DNA of 18,536 nt from assembly GCA_900766045.1 (NCBI GenBank), contig CAAFTW010000035.1, positions 1 to 18,536 of the forward strand. The letters are read 5' to 3'. The position numbers and the translations under genes were made by a program. The notes under the pieces are model-generated. The model was not told the DNA's origin. It saw only the letters and a list, made by a program, of their open reading frames with translations, and made no database searches. This DNA is from Clostridia bacterium. GTDB taxonomy: Bacteria; Bacillota; Clostridia; Peptostreptococcales; Anaerovoracaceae. Shown piece by piece: positions 1 through 8,061 of the stretch (position 1 is its first letter; each line of letters begins with the position of its first letter).

Positions 1-53
1 CTACCTCTTCCGGTCTATTCCATTCAATCACATATATCTGCACGATCTAAAAG

Positions 54-1871
54 CTATTTTGCTTTTACCTTTGCCTTTGCGGACCATGGCCCCGCCTGTG
101 ATCCGGAGTATGCACGAACCTGCACGTAATAGGTGCGCTTCTTCTTCAACCCTTTCAGCGTCTTGGAGGTCTTGGAAGCGCTGGCAATTTTAATGACTTT
201 GGCAGGTTTCATATTCTTATTGATAGAATATCTGATCTGCCAGCCCTGTACGGAATTCTGTTTTTCCCAGGTAATCACAGCCTTAGTGCCCTTGCGTACG
301 ACCTTGGTAATCTTGGCTTTTGACGGGGAAGCTGGTTCTGAGACTGTGATCTGAACGTTCTTGATGCTTGCCTGGTACTTGGAAGTTTCCGGGACGATGA
401 TAAACACCGTGGTAGTTCCGGCCTTCTTTGCCTTGATTGTTCCATCTGCAGAAATGGAAAGGATTTCTGGATTTTGCGGCAGATAGAAAACCTGTGCATC
501 GCTGCTGCTCTTCACGTTCATTTTCAGTGTGCCGTCCGCCGGGATCGTGACATGATCCTGAAGATTTTCAAATGTCGGAGCGGTCTTCTGGGACGGGAGT
601 GCCGGTGTAACCGATCCCGAAGCACTTGTGGAACTGCCTCCTGACGGGATCCATCCCGGAGTGCTCGGATTGGTTGGTGTGGTCGGGTTCGTCGGTGTCG
701 TCGGATTGGTCGGTGTGGTGCTTCCGCCGTCAGAATGTGTTCCTTCATTCTGTTTGACTGTTATATCGGTGAAACCATAGTCCTTGACATACTTTTCTCC
801 GGCTGTGCCTGCGGTGACAGTAAAATGAACACCCGGAATTTTATGGTAAGATGATCCAGCCTTCGCCTCAAAGCCAAACGTATAGTCTCCAACTGTTTTC
901 ACACCAGCAGGAATTTCAATGTTTTTAAGAGCATTGCAATTTAAAAATGCACTGTCCCCAACATACTTGATCTTTGGCCAGTTAATATTATTTAACGATG
1001 TGCACCCTTTAAATGCGCCGTCACTAATATCCTTGACCAATGGCAAGTCAACCGACGTTAACGCGGTACAATATGCAAAGGTATCACTTGCTACAGTTTT
1101 CAGCTTTGGTGCTGATACTGAATTCAGACTGGTGCATTTATAGAATGCTCTCCATTTCAGTGAGGTTACATTCTCTAAATTTGCTCCTTTTAAAGAAGAA
1201 CAGCCATAGAATGCATCCCAGCCAATCTTCTTTGTTTTACTAAAATCAAACGATTCCAAACTTTTACATCCATTAAATGTATCTATATGAACAGTTTCCA
1301 AGCTTGGGATTTCCAATGTCTTTAGCTCTGAGCATCCTTGAAATGCCCCATCACCGACTTTTCCCAATTTCGGTGCAATTACTGTTGTCAATGATGTACA
1401 TCCATGAAATGCATTTTTTCCCAATTCCGTTACTTCAGGCATTGTTACAGACTCTAACTGACCCTGCCAATAATAACCAACGACGATACGACTTACTTTT
1501 GTCACATTACCAGTGTTAATGCTTTTTACCGTATTAGGTACAGAAAAGCTGCTGCCGATATCGGTAACCCGATATTCTTTACCGTCCTTTGTGACGGTAT
1601 CAGGAATAGTAAGGTTCTCTTCATTTCCCTTGTATCCGGTAATTACTGCAGTCCCATCTTCCATTGTTTTAAAACTGTAAATTCCTGAAGCTGTATTGGA
1701 AGTGCCGGCAGCCGCTTCTGCCTGTTTTGTTGTTCCTCCCGTGCCATTCGTATTTTCCTGATCCTGAGCCACTGCCGGCTGCAGGAAGGAGAACGGCATA
1801 AAGCACAACAGCATTGCAGCGGACAGCAATATCACAGCCGCCTTTTTACATGCTTTTGTCTTCAATTTCAT
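54..1871 (-). CDS. Secreted BspA-like leucine-rich-repeat surface protein with Ig-like and FnIII-like domains
   Basis: The 605-aa product has a typical signal peptide: basic start, hydrophobic core, likely cleavage after AVA at residue 35. Residues about 135-345 hold eight or so BspA-type (LRR_5) repeats of about 23 residues, with recurring cores such as AF.GC.SL. A cap follows (YVKDYGFTDI), then a Pro/Thr linker at about 384-405 made of TNPTTP units. Residues about 430-510 resemble a bacterial Ig-like (Big_2) domain, with the typical SADGTIKAKKAGTTTV stretch. Residues about 515-605 resemble fibronectin type III (VITWEK, GWQIRYS, YYVQVRAY). Members of this family are extracellular and mediate binding to host or other bacterial surfaces; that role is inferred here. 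No LPXTG motif or C-terminal anchor is visible, so attachment, if any, is non-covalent. The start is preceded by GAGAGG at very short spacing. The stop is TAG, and the gene is complete. Confidence 0.9.
   Translation of the reverse strand: MKLKTKACKKAAVILLSAAMLLCFMPFSFLQPAVAQDQENTNGTGGTTKQAEAAAGTSNTASGIYSFKTMEDGTAVITGYKGNEENLTIPDTVTKDGKEYRVTDIGSSFSVPNTVKSINTGNVTKVSRIVVGYYWQGQLESVTMPEVTELGKNAFHGCTSLTTVIAPKLGKVGDGAFQGCSELKTLEIPSLETVHIDTFNGCKSLESFDFSKTKKIGWDAFYGCSSLKGANLENVTSLKWRAFYKCTSLNSVSAPKLKTVASDTFAYCTALTSVDLPLVKDISDGAFKGCTSLNNINWPKIKYVGDSAFLNCNALKNIEIPAGVKTVGDYTFGFEAKAGSSYHKIPGVHFTVTAGTAGEKYVKDYGFTDITVKQNEGTHSDGGSTTPTNPTTPTNPTTPTNPSTPGWIPSGGSSTSASGSVTPALPSQKTAPTFENLQDHVTIPADGTLKMNVKSSSDAQVFYLPQNPEILSISADGTIKAKKAGTTTVFIIVPETSKYQASIKNVQITVSEPASPSKAKITKVVRKGTKAVITWEKQNSVQGWQIRYSINKNMKPAKVIKIASASKTSKTLKGLKKKRTYYVQVRAYSGSQAGPWSAKAKVKAK
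667..720 (-). repeat. 18-bp tandem repeat, three copies, in the LRR protein linker
   Basis: Three consecutive 18-bp units (667-684, 685-702, 703-720) encode the six-residue TPTNPT linker repeat between the LRR domain and the Ig-like domain. The units differ at only a few positions, so copy number could change by slippage and alter linker length without changing the frame. Confidence 0.85.
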
Positions 1872-1930
1872 TACCTCTCTTTCTCAAAAACATCAATCGT
1901 GCCGAATTGAATGAATAAACGATATATTTC

Positions 1931-1960
1931 AGATTAGCACCCAGCTTATGTCATCGTCAA
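1931..1960 (-). promoter_or_regulatory. Candidate sigma-A promoter of the LRR protein gene
   Basis: On the minus strand a TTGACG -35 box (1955-1960) lies 18 bp from a TAATCT -10 box (1931-1936). This is about 60 bp upstream of the LRR protein start, in the AT-rich gap shared with the divergent gene. The -35 box is good and the -10 box imperfect. No equally clear promoter was found for the divergent plus-strand gene, although GATAAT near 2012 could be its -10 box. Confidence 0.45.
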
Positions 1961-2070
1961 TATAATATTAAAGAATCAGCCAATAAATATTTTAAAATAT
2001 ATGAATATATGCGATAATTTACAGGTAAACAGAAATGGAATCCTTCCGTAAGGCAGACAGAGGCAGATCT

Positions 2071-3423
2071 ATGAATATATTACAGCATCCCGAATCCGGA
2101 AAATCAATACCATCACCAACAAACACAGCTTCGCAGCACTCAGACTCTCACCGGGAATCCCAATTTGAGAAATACATATTTGCTGTTCCGGCGCTGCTCT
2201 TCATAATGACACCAGCGATTGAAATGATTATCCGCATGTTCTTTCCGGTTTCAGAGTCTTATGTAAACGGATTCGAAGTTTTCAACGCATTCAAAGTTAA
2301 TCAATGGATTGTTCCCATCTGCTTTTTATGCTCGCTCGCAGGATATGCATCTTTCATCTTACACTCTACAGCCGAATCATTAAGGGAAAAGAGGGGGCAG
2401 TTACTTCCCTATTACCTTTTCGGTGCGTTGATTCTGCTGATGCTGATCAGCACGATCTGCAATGGATTTACTGATGCCGCAATTTCAGGGGAAGCAAACC
2501 GCCGGGAGAGCCTCTTCGGCTATATGCTGTATTTTTTCACCTTCTTCGGCTGCACAGCAATGATCTGCGAAAAGGAAACGAAAGCGTTTATTCTTCATGT
2601 CTTTCTGATTATCAGTATGATTCTGGCTGTCCTCAGTCTGATCAACATATCTATTTATCCATTTCCGGGATTGAAAAACTACGGCCCGTATTCTGCCTGC
2701 TTTTATAATTCCAATCATTACGCATATTTCCTGACCATTGCGGTTTCAGTAAGTCTGACATTGTTGATGCTTGAACATAACAACTGGAGAATCTTAGATT
2801 TGTTTGCATTTCTGCTGAATACCGTTATGCTTGTCTTCACCCATACATCAGGATGCATACTGGCATGTCTTGCGTCTGCAGTCTTGCTGATTTTTGTTTT
2901 GTCCCTGAAATATCATCGAAAAGACTGGGTGAAACTGCTTCTGCTTATCGTTCTGGTATTTCTGATCAGCTGTGTTTCTCCTGCATTCCGGCAGGAACTC
3001 ATGGATTTCAGCCATGATCTTCACGTCCTGTTCCAGGGATCTTCTTCACCCTCATTCAAGCATCTCGGGCACAACCGGATGCAGCAGTGGATGTACACAT
3101 GGAAACTGATTAAAGAAAAGCCGCTGCTGGGCTGGGGTGTTGAGGGAATTCGTGAACAGCTGGCTGCTCACAGCACAGCAGAACGACCGCATAACGAATA
3201 TCTCCAGTACGCAGCTTTCTTCGGCATTCCTGCTGTCATTCTCTATGTTTCAGGGATCCTCAGCATATTTATCCACGCACTCCGTCGTTCTGCTGCGCAT
3301 CTCGACATTTACACACTTGCATCCCTGACGGGAGCCTTCGGATACATAGTCAGTGCCTGCTTTGGTGTTTCTATGTTCTACACGGCACCGTTCTTCTTTA
3401 TTTTTCTCGGCCTTTCTATGTAA
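2071..3423 (+). CDS. O-antigen ligase / Wzy-type polytopic membrane protein
   Basis: The product is a polytopic membrane protein with roughly ten hydrophobic segments. A larger extracytoplasmic loop precedes the conserved block HNRMQQWMYTWKLIKEKP, LLGWGVEGI and then RPHNEYLQYAAFFGIPAV. This block is the hallmark of the Wzy_C (O-antigen ligase/polymerase) family, whose members join or polymerise undecaprenyl-linked glycans at the outer face of the membrane. In a Gram-positive host the likely substrate is a capsular or wall polysaccharide; this is inference. I chose the ATG at 2071 (450 aa) because AGAGG lies 8 bp upstream. An in-frame ATG at 2035 would add 12 residues with a weaker AGG. No glycosyltransferase neighbours are present, so it is an orphan here. 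It is divergent from the LRR protein gene. Confidence 0.85.
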   Translation: MNILQHPESGKSIPSPTNTASQHSDSHRESQFEKYIFAVPALLFIMTPAIEMIIRMFFPVSESYVNGFEVFNAFKVNQWIVPICFLCSLAGYASFILHSTAESLREKRGQLLPYYLFGALILLMLISTICNGFTDAAISGEANRRESLFGYMLYFFTFFGCTAMICEKETKAFILHVFLIISMILAVLSLINISIYPFPGLKNYGPYSACFYNSNHYAYFLTIAVSVSLTLLMLEHNNWRILDLFAFLLNTVMLVFTHTSGCILACLASAVLLIFVLSLKYHRKDWVKLLLLIVLVFLISCVSPAFRQELMDFSHDLHVLFQGSSSPSFKHLGHNRMQQWMYTWKLIKEKPLLGWGVEGIREQLAAHSTAERPHNEYLQYAAFFGIPAVILYVSGILSIFIHALRRSAAHLDIYTLASLTGAFGYIVSACFGVSMFYTAPFFFIFLGLSM

Positions 3424-3441
3424 CTGCCCGAACCACAACCC

Positions 3442-3475
3442 CCCGCCACGATTTATTTCTCTGAATCGCGGCGGG
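3442..3475 (+). terminator. Hairpin terminator candidate after the O-antigen-ligase-like gene
   Basis: Arms 3442-3453 (CCCGCCACGATT) and 3464-3475 (AATCGCGGCGGG) pair with one A-C mismatch around a 10-nt loop, 18 bp after the stop codon. The following tract (TTCTG) is short in T, so termination efficiency is uncertain. Confidence 0.5.
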
Positions 3476-3545
3476 TTCTGCACTGCTGAATCCTCCCCCC
3501 GCGGCCCTGTTCCACATACGGAAAACCGGCCAAAGCCGCCTGGGC

Positions 3546-3640
3546 TCTGACCGATAAGTTATTATCTGTTTGTCAGACGACAACAAGGTTTCCGGCCCGA
3601 CTCATTCGTCGAGGAAAGGCAGGGGTCTTATTCAGATAAG
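3546..3640. other. Run of three local hairpins in non-coding DNA
   Basis: Three stem-loops follow one another. At 3546-3577, TCTGAC/GTCAGA encloses GATAA/TTATC. At 3589-3617, TTTCC/GGAAA encloses CGAC/GTCG. At 3627-3640, CTTAT/ATAAG has a TCAG loop. The density suggests a structured RNA or repeat remnant. I see no convincing gene: a 64-codon TTG-start frame here has no supporting signal. Strand and function are unknown. Confidence 0.35.
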
Positions 3641-3727
3641 GGCTGACGACCGGGATGCTCTATTCCAATTCCGAACGGAGCGACTTCGGGCTGACCTGAT
3701 TCCGGGCTGCCACAACGGAAAAGCAGA

Positions 3728-3765
3728 GAAGCGGGACGAGAATTGGGTGACGGAATTGGGATGAG
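3728..3765 (-). repeat. Short tandem repeat (12-13 bp units) beside a GTATAC palindrome
   Basis: On the plus strand the units are GAAGCGGGACGA (3728-3739), GAATTGGGTGACG (3740-3752) and GAATTGGGATGAG (3753-3765). On the minus strand they read as pyrimidine-rich units, as do the tandem repeats beside the palindromes at 4353 and 14864. The part at 3751-3759 also pairs with CCAATTCCG at 3665-3673. Confidence 0.5.
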
Positions 3766-3775
3766 GAATAATTGT

Positions 3776-3788
3776 GTATACTGCATTC
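3776..3788 (-). repeat. GTATAC near-palindrome, copy 1 (degenerate)
   Basis: The sequence GTATACTGCATTC differs by one base from the reverse complement of the copy at 14864. It sits next to a short pyrimidine-rich tandem repeat on its minus-strand side, mirroring the arrangement at 4353. Confidence 0.5.
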
Positions 3789-3916
3789 AAAATATCAACC
3801 GTCTCTGTCCATTTCTGTGCAGTTACGCAGTTATTTACTCAGGTAAAATTCGATTAAACTCAGTCAGCCACTGCTGACCGCAGATTTTGTGATGATCACG
3901 TGAAGTTTTTCGAGGC

Positions 3917-3956
3917 GGTTCGGCGTTTCCTCGATTTTTTGACAAAACGCCGAACC
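3917..3956 (-). repeat. Element C, inverted-repeat module 1 (12-bp arms)
   Basis: GGTTCGGCGTTT (3917-3928) and AAACGCCGAACC (3945-3956) form a perfect 12-bp inverted repeat with a 16-nt loop. The inner hexamers TTCGGC (3919) and GCCGAA (3949) start exactly 30 bp apart, the same geometry as the TTGGTA/TACCAA modules of elements A and B. A second possible pairing, TCGAGG/CCTCGA, overlaps it. Confidence 0.8.
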
Positions 3957-4198
3957 AGATATTTATGCACTCTTGCCCATCATACTGTCACGCAGTCACT
4001 TGAACAACAAGCCGCTCATATTGTCCATCTAAATATACATAATGTGTAATTACAATCTGAAATCTGTGTAATCGTTATGACCATTTTGACAGATTTTAGC
4101 TCGATATTCTCAAATAGACCAATAATACATCACGCTAAATATGTAACCATAATATTTACAACAATCAGATATGATTTTGCGGGTTTTAGCAAATTCAC
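3957..4198. other. Spacer between the two element C modules
   Basis: This AT-rich stretch has no credible gene. It includes a hairpin at 4038-4079, in which CATAA and ATTAC pair with GTAAT and TTATG around an internal loop. A small TTGC/GCAA stem lies near 4178-4192. It resembles the long spacer between modules 3 and 4 of elements A and B, which also carries an internal hairpin. Confidence 0.4.
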
Positions 4199-4238
4199 GG
4201 TTCGGCGTTTCATTAAATAATCACGATTGTGCCGAACC
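4199..4238 (-). repeat. Element C, inverted-repeat module 2 (homologue of module 4 of A/B)
   Basis: GGTTCGGC (4199-4206) and GCCGAACC (4231-4238) have 8-bp arms, with inner hexamer starts 30 bp apart. Read on the minus strand, the interior contains CAATCGTGATTATT. At the same offset in module 4 of element B, the sequence is CAATCATGATTATT. This places element C in reverse orientation to A and B. Confidence 0.8.
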
Positions 4239-4352
4239 AAAAAATTACAATCCTAACTTTTCGAATTGTTTATTTTTGTATTTGCATAAATATACAAAGT
4301 TCGCAAAAAGAAAGGCATTTATTGACCTGGTTCGTCTCTGTCAGGCAGATTC

Positions 4353-4367
4353 GTATACAGTATACCC
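4353..4367 (+). repeat. GTATAC palindrome, copy 2
   Basis: GTATACAGTATAC followed by CC is a perfect 6-1-6 palindrome. It lies about 115 bp beyond element C module 2 and just before the 17-bp tandem repeats. Confidence 0.7.
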
Positions 4368-4402
4368 GCCTCACACGTACTTCTCTCTCTCATTTCTCTG
4401 CC

Positions 4403-4453
4403 TCACGCACTCCTCTGCCACACACACTTCTCTGCCTCACGCACTCCTCTCCC
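4403..4453 (+). repeat. 17-bp tandem repeat, three copies
   Basis: TCACGCACTCCTCTGCC (4403-4419), ACACACACTTCTCTGCC (4420-4436) and TCACGCACTCCTCTCCC (4437-4453) are adjacent 17-bp units. Degenerate units precede them from about 4370. They lie between the palindrome at 4353 and the pyrG terminator. Confidence 0.8.
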
Positions 4454-4460
4454 AAGACGT

Positions 4461-4505
4461 AAAAACCGCCGGAGTTCCAAACGCAGTCTGGATCCCGGCG
4501 GTTTT
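4461..4505 (-). terminator. Rho-independent terminator of pyrG
   Basis: AAAACCGCCGG (4462-4472) and CCGGCGGTTTT (4495-4505) form an 11-bp inverted repeat. Read on the minus strand the hairpin ends in five Ts, about 48 bp past the pyrG stop. It also has four Ts on the plus strand, so it may work in both directions. Confidence 0.85.
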
Positions 4506-4552
4506 ATTTACATAATAATGTTATTCAGTCTGTCAGTTAAGCCCATTACGCA

Positions 4553-6193
4553 TTACTTATTCTGCTCGTCATCGTACTTGCTGACTGCGGCGATGAAGCC
4601 TCTGAACAGCGGATGCGGGCGGTTCGGTCTGGACTTGAATTCCGGATGTGCCTGGGTGGCGATGAAGAATGGATGGTCTTCCAGTTCGATCATCTCGACG
4701 ATTCTGCCGTCCGGGGACTTTCCGGCCAGGACCATGCCGTGCTCCTGCAGGGCTTCGCGGTACTGGTTGTTAACCTCGTATCTGTGTCTGTGTCTCTCCT
4801 TGATGTGGTCTGTTCCGTAGAGTTCATAGGACTTTGTGCCCTTTGTCAGAACGCACGGATAGGAACCGAGACGGAGTGTTCCGCCGATGTCAACGACGCC
4901 CTCCTGGTCTGGCATCAGGTGGATGACCGGGTTCTTTGTGTCCGGGTCAACTTCGACGCTGTTGGCATCGGTCAGGCCCAGGACGTCTCTTGCGAACTCG
5001 ACGATGGCCATCTGCATTCCAAGGCAGAGTCCGAGGAACGGAACTTTGTTCTCTCTGGCGTAGCGGATTGCGGCGATCTTTCCGGCAAGACCTCTGGTGC
5101 CGAATCCTCCCGGTACCAGGATTCCGTCTGCGTCTTTCAGGCGGTCGCTGACGTTGTAGCTGCTGACTTCTTCGGAGTCAACCCAGTCGATCTTTACGTC
5201 GGCGTGGTTGTATGCGCCGGCTGCGTGAAGGGCCTCGACTACGGACAGATATGCGTCATGCAGCTCGACATATTTTCCAACCAGTGCGACGTTGACGGTC
5301 TTCTTTGGATGCTGCCAGTTATACAGCATTTCTTTCCAGTCTTCCAGCTCCGGCTGCGGGCAAGGCAGCTGCAGGCATTTGCAGGCGATCTGGGCGATGT
5401 GCTCTTTTTCCAGGGCCATCGGAACTTCGTAAAGGATCGGCAGGTCCATGTTCTCAATGACGTTTTCCTTCGGAACGTTGCAGAACAGGGCGATCTTATT
5501 GCGGACGGTTTCGGTCAGCGGCTTTTCGCAGCGCAGAACCAGAACATCCGGCTGGATTCCCATTCCCTGCAGATCTTTTACAGAGGACTGGGTCGGCTTG
5601 GTCTTCAGCTCTCTGGAGCATGCCAGATACGGAACCAGGGTGACATGCAGCAGCATGGAGTTTCCAGGTCCGATCTCTGCTCTGAACTGACGAATCGCTT
5701 CCAAATATGGCTGAGACTCGATGTCTCCGACGGTTCCGCCGACTTCGATGATGGCAATTTCTGTATCCATTCCCGGTCCGTCGTAATCCTCAACCGCTGC
5801 AGGCTGACGATAGAAGCGGGACTTGATTTCGTTGGTGATGTGCGGAATGACCTGAACAGTACCTCCGCCGTAGTCACCGCGGCGCTCCTTATTCAGGACC
5901 GACCAGTAAACTTTTCCGGTTGTAACGTTGGAATTCTGTGTCAGAGATTCGTCGATGAAACGCTCATAATGTCCCAGGTCCAGGTCGGTCTCTGCGCCGT
6001 CATCGGTTACGAATACTTCTCCATGCTGAACCGGGTTCATTGTGCCCGGGTCGATATTAATGTACGGGTCAAATTTCTGCATCGTGACCTTATAGCCGCG
6101 CGCTTTCAGCAGACGGCCCAGGGACGCTGCCGTAATTCCCTTTCCTAACCCAGAAACTACGCCTCCTGTGACAAAAATATACTTTACAGCCAT
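4553..6193 (-). CDS. pyrG: CTP synthase
   Basis: The 546-aa protein converts UTP, ATP and glutamine to CTP in the cytoplasm, the last step of de novo pyrimidine nucleotide synthesis. The N-terminal synthase domain starts MAVKYIFVTGGVVSGLGKG and includes FDPYINIDPGTMNP and HGEVFVTDDGAETDLD, the nucleotide- and Mg-binding signatures. The C-terminal class I glutamine amidotransferase domain has PGGFGTRG, the nucleophile Cys390 in GLCLGMQ, and His516/Glu518 in HPEF. Length and all key residues are normal. I chose the ATG at 6193, since AAAGGGG lies just upstream and the family starts there; an ATG 18 bp upstream would add six residues that include the Shine-Dalgarno sequence itself. It is monocistronic, with its own terminator and a possible extended -10 promoter. 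Confidence 0.98.
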   Translation of the reverse strand: MAVKYIFVTGGVVSGLGKGITAASLGRLLKARGYKVTMQKFDPYINIDPGTMNPVQHGEVFVTDDGAETDLDLGHYERFIDESLTQNSNVTTGKVYWSVLNKERRGDYGGGTVQVIPHITNEIKSRFYRQPAAVEDYDGPGMDTEIAIIEVGGTVGDIESQPYLEAIRQFRAEIGPGNSMLLHVTLVPYLACSRELKTKPTQSSVKDLQGMGIQPDVLVLRCEKPLTETVRNKIALFCNVPKENVIENMDLPILYEVPMALEKEHIAQIACKCLQLPCPQPELEDWKEMLYNWQHPKKTVNVALVGKYVELHDAYLSVVEALHAAGAYNHADVKIDWVDSEEVSSYNVSDRLKDADGILVPGGFGTRGLAGKIAAIRYARENKVPFLGLCLGMQMAIVEFARDVLGLTDANSVEVDPDTKNPVIHLMPDQEGVVDIGGTLRLGSYPCVLTKGTKSYELYGTDHIKERHRHRYEVNNQYREALQEHGMVLAGKSPDGRIVEMIELEDHPFFIATQAHPEFKSRPNRPHPLFRGFIAAVSKYDDEQNK

Positions 6194-6273
6194 AACTTCC
6201 CCTTTCTGCACGGATGTTTACCCATACCTGACATTGAAACAGCACTATTCATCACTAACATTCACTAACTTTT

Positions 6274-6282
6274 ATGATACCA
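6274..6282 (-). promoter_or_regulatory. Possible extended -10 promoter of pyrG
   Basis: The minus strand reads TGGTATCAT, a TGn-extended -10 box, about 80 bp upstream of the pyrG start. No good -35 box is present. The leader after it shows no G-run at the expected start site or attenuator hairpin, so the CTP-sensed attenuation known for pyrG in Bacillus is not evident. Confidence 0.35.
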
Positions 6283-6293
6283 TAAATTCAATA

Positions 6294-6337
6294 TGCACAG
6301 GAACACAATCTTTACTATCCTGATCCGCTCCTGTGCA
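6294..6337. other. 9-bp inverted repeat in the radA-pyrG gap
   Basis: TGCACAGGA (6294-6302) and TCCTGTGCA (6329-6337) are perfect complements, 26 nt apart. On the plus strand five Ts follow soon after, so it resembles a plus-strand terminator, although no plus-strand gene lies upstream. It covers the place where a pyrG -35 box would be. The rest of the gap to 6498 holds nothing I recognise, including no clear radA terminator. Confidence 0.4.
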
Positions 6338-6498
6338 GTATTTTTCCGAAATTTACTTTTAATAACTTACTTATTCTAATGCGAAACGGGCATCAGGTCA
6401 ACTGAAAACCGCAATCCATTTACGCAGCATTTTACATTTCCCGGAAGATATTCCCCTGCACATATATTTTTGACAAAAATGAATCCGCATATCCTGTA

Positions 6499-7899
6499 TC
6501 AGTCAAGGAAAACATGGGCTGCCGCATACAGGTTCTTCACTCCGGCCACCTGGCAGGATGACGGGATCTTAGAACGGTCGATACGCTCCGCGCTCCGCTC
6601 TGGCAGAATGATCTGCTGATAGCCGAGGCGCGCGGCCTCCATGACGATACGGTCCGCGTTCTGTACCGAACGCAGTTCACCGGTCAGGCCGACTTCACCG
6701 AAGGCCACGACTCTCCTGGACGGCGCAGCTCCGCGGATTGTGGAATAAATAGCCAGGGCAACACCCAGATCGACGGACGTCCTGTCTGCTCTCAGTCCTC
6801 CGACGATATTGACATAAACGTCCTGATCGGAGAGGTTCAGACCCAGCTTCTTTTCCAGAACAGCCAGTATCATGGCCAGACGCTTCTGGTCGACGCCGAC
6901 GGCTGTACGCCTTGGAAATCCAGCTGTTGTTCGGGAGGTCAGGGCCTGCACTTCCAGGAAGACCGGGCGGCTTCCTTCATAGACAGCCGTAATAACAGAT
7001 CCCTCTTCACAGGCATCTGTATTCTCCAGGAATGTGGCAGAAATATCCTGAATTTCCATCAGTCCGCGCTCTTCCATACGGAAGGCGCCAATTTCACTGG
7101 TCGTTCCGAAACGGTTTTTAAAGGCACGGAGAATGCGCACTTCGTGATCCCGCTCGCCGGAGAAATGCAGTACGGTGTCCACCAGATGTTCAACCGTCTT
7201 CGGGCCTGCCAGTTCGCCGCTCTTGGTGACATGGGCGACGATAAACACCGGCACATTCCAGGACTTTCCGATCTTCATCAGCATGTTTCCGCAAGTTCTT
7301 ACCTGGGAAACACTGCCCGGCGCGGAATCCAGAGTATCGGAATAAATCGTCTGGATCGAGTCGATGATCAGGAATTTCGGCTTGCAGGACTCACTGACCG
7401 CCATGATGTTTTCCATATTGGTCTCTGCCATGACTAGAAGGGAATCAGGAAGATTTCCGCAGACACGGTCTGCGCGCATCTTGATCTGTTCTTCCGACTC
7501 CTCACCAGACACGTACAGGACGGTGCCCTCTTGCGCGGCGATTTTTGACGCTGCCTGAATAATCAGGGTAGATTTTCCGATTCCCGGTTCACCGGAGATC
7601 AGGGTCAGGGAACCCGGAACCAGGCCGCCTCCCAGAACTCGGTCCAGCTCGCGCATGCCGGTCTTGATTCTCGCGTACTCGGCAGACCCGACCTTCTTCA
7701 GCCTTTTAGGACGGGCTGCGCCGCCTGCCGTTTCTCCGGATCCTGCGGAAACCCGGCGCCGCGTATCCTGCGCGTCATCCGGGACGACCGTTTCCTCAAC
7801 CATCGACCCGAACGCACCGCAAATACAGCGTCCAAGCCATTTCGGACTCTCATATCCACACTCCTGACATACCCATACCGTCTGCGGCTTTTTTGACAT
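6499..7899 (-). CDS. radA: DNA repair protein RadA (recombination branch-migration ATPase)
   Basis: The 466-aa protein has the RadA/Sms layout. After an N-terminal zinc finger come a RecA-like ATPase with Walker A GEPGIGKST (103-111), Walker B FLIIDS (176-181) and the RadA-specific KNRFG motif (261-265), and a C-terminal Lon-protease-like domain without a protease dyad. RadA promotes branch migration and processing of recombination intermediates on DNA. I chose the ATG at 7899: AGGAG lies upstream, MSKKPQTVWVCQECG is the usual family start, and a TATAAT box lies 33 bp further up. A longer in-frame extension to 8151 would run through that promoter and a neighbouring terminator. One oddity: the zinc finger reads C11-x2-C14 ... 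C25-x-C27, one residue shorter than the normal second CxxC. Confidence 0.96.
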   Translation of the reverse strand: MSKKPQTVWVCQECGYESPKWLGRCICGAFGSMVEETVVPDDAQDTRRRVSAGSGETAGGAARPKRLKKVGSAEYARIKTGMRELDRVLGGGLVPGSLTLISGEPGIGKSTLIIQAASKIAAQEGTVLYVSGEESEEQIKMRADRVCGNLPDSLLVMAETNMENIMAVSESCKPKFLIIDSIQTIYSDTLDSAPGSVSQVRTCGNMLMKIGKSWNVPVFIVAHVTKSGELAGPKTVEHLVDTVLHFSGERDHEVRILRAFKNRFGTTSEIGAFRMEERGLMEIQDISATFLENTDACEEGSVITAVYEGSRPVFLEVQALTSRTTAGFPRRTAVGVDQKRLAMILAVLEKKLGLNLSDQDVYVNIVGGLRADRTSVDLGVALAIYSTIRGAAPSRRVVAFGEVGLTGELRSVQNADRIVMEAARLGYQQIILPERSAERIDRSKIPSSCQVAGVKNLYAAAHVFLD

Positions 7900-7932
7900 C
7901 CTCTTCTGCTCCTCTCCGTGTTTACTGTTTCT

Positions 7933-7938
7933 ATTATA
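7933..7938 (-). promoter_or_regulatory. -10 box of the radA promoter
   Basis: A perfect TATAAT on the minus strand lies 34 bp upstream of the radA ATG. The sequence about 17 bp further upstream is a poor -35 match, so strength or activator dependence cannot be judged. Confidence 0.5.
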
Positions 7939-7997
7939 CACAATCCTGCGCGTCTGACTCTCCGACATTTTCCGACTTTTTTCGACGCGCAGCCGTT

Positions 7998-8026
7998 CCC
8001 GGCCGCTGACCCTTTTTCCGGCCGGG
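7998..8026. other. GC-rich 8-bp inverted repeat upstream of radA
   Basis: CCCGGCCG (7998-8005) and CGGCCGGG (8019-8026) pair around a 13-nt loop, between the radA promoter and the terminator of the upstream GTPase gene. It has no T-tract on the minus strand. It could be an operator or a second hairpin blocking read-through. Confidence 0.35.
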
Positions 8027-8061
8027 AGGACTGTACATTTCCCCGGCACTGAACAAAAGCA

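Noticed and set aside
4171..4515. 114-codon plus-strand frame containing SYTVYP
   Set aside because: The YTVYP string is simply the translated GTATAC palindrome followed by translated tandem repeats; the frame also runs into the pyrG terminator.
4613..6148. Long plus-strand open frame (511 codons) opposite pyrG
   Set aside because: It is antisense to a fully conserved CTP synthase and its translation has no recognisable domain; it arises from codon bias on the other strand.
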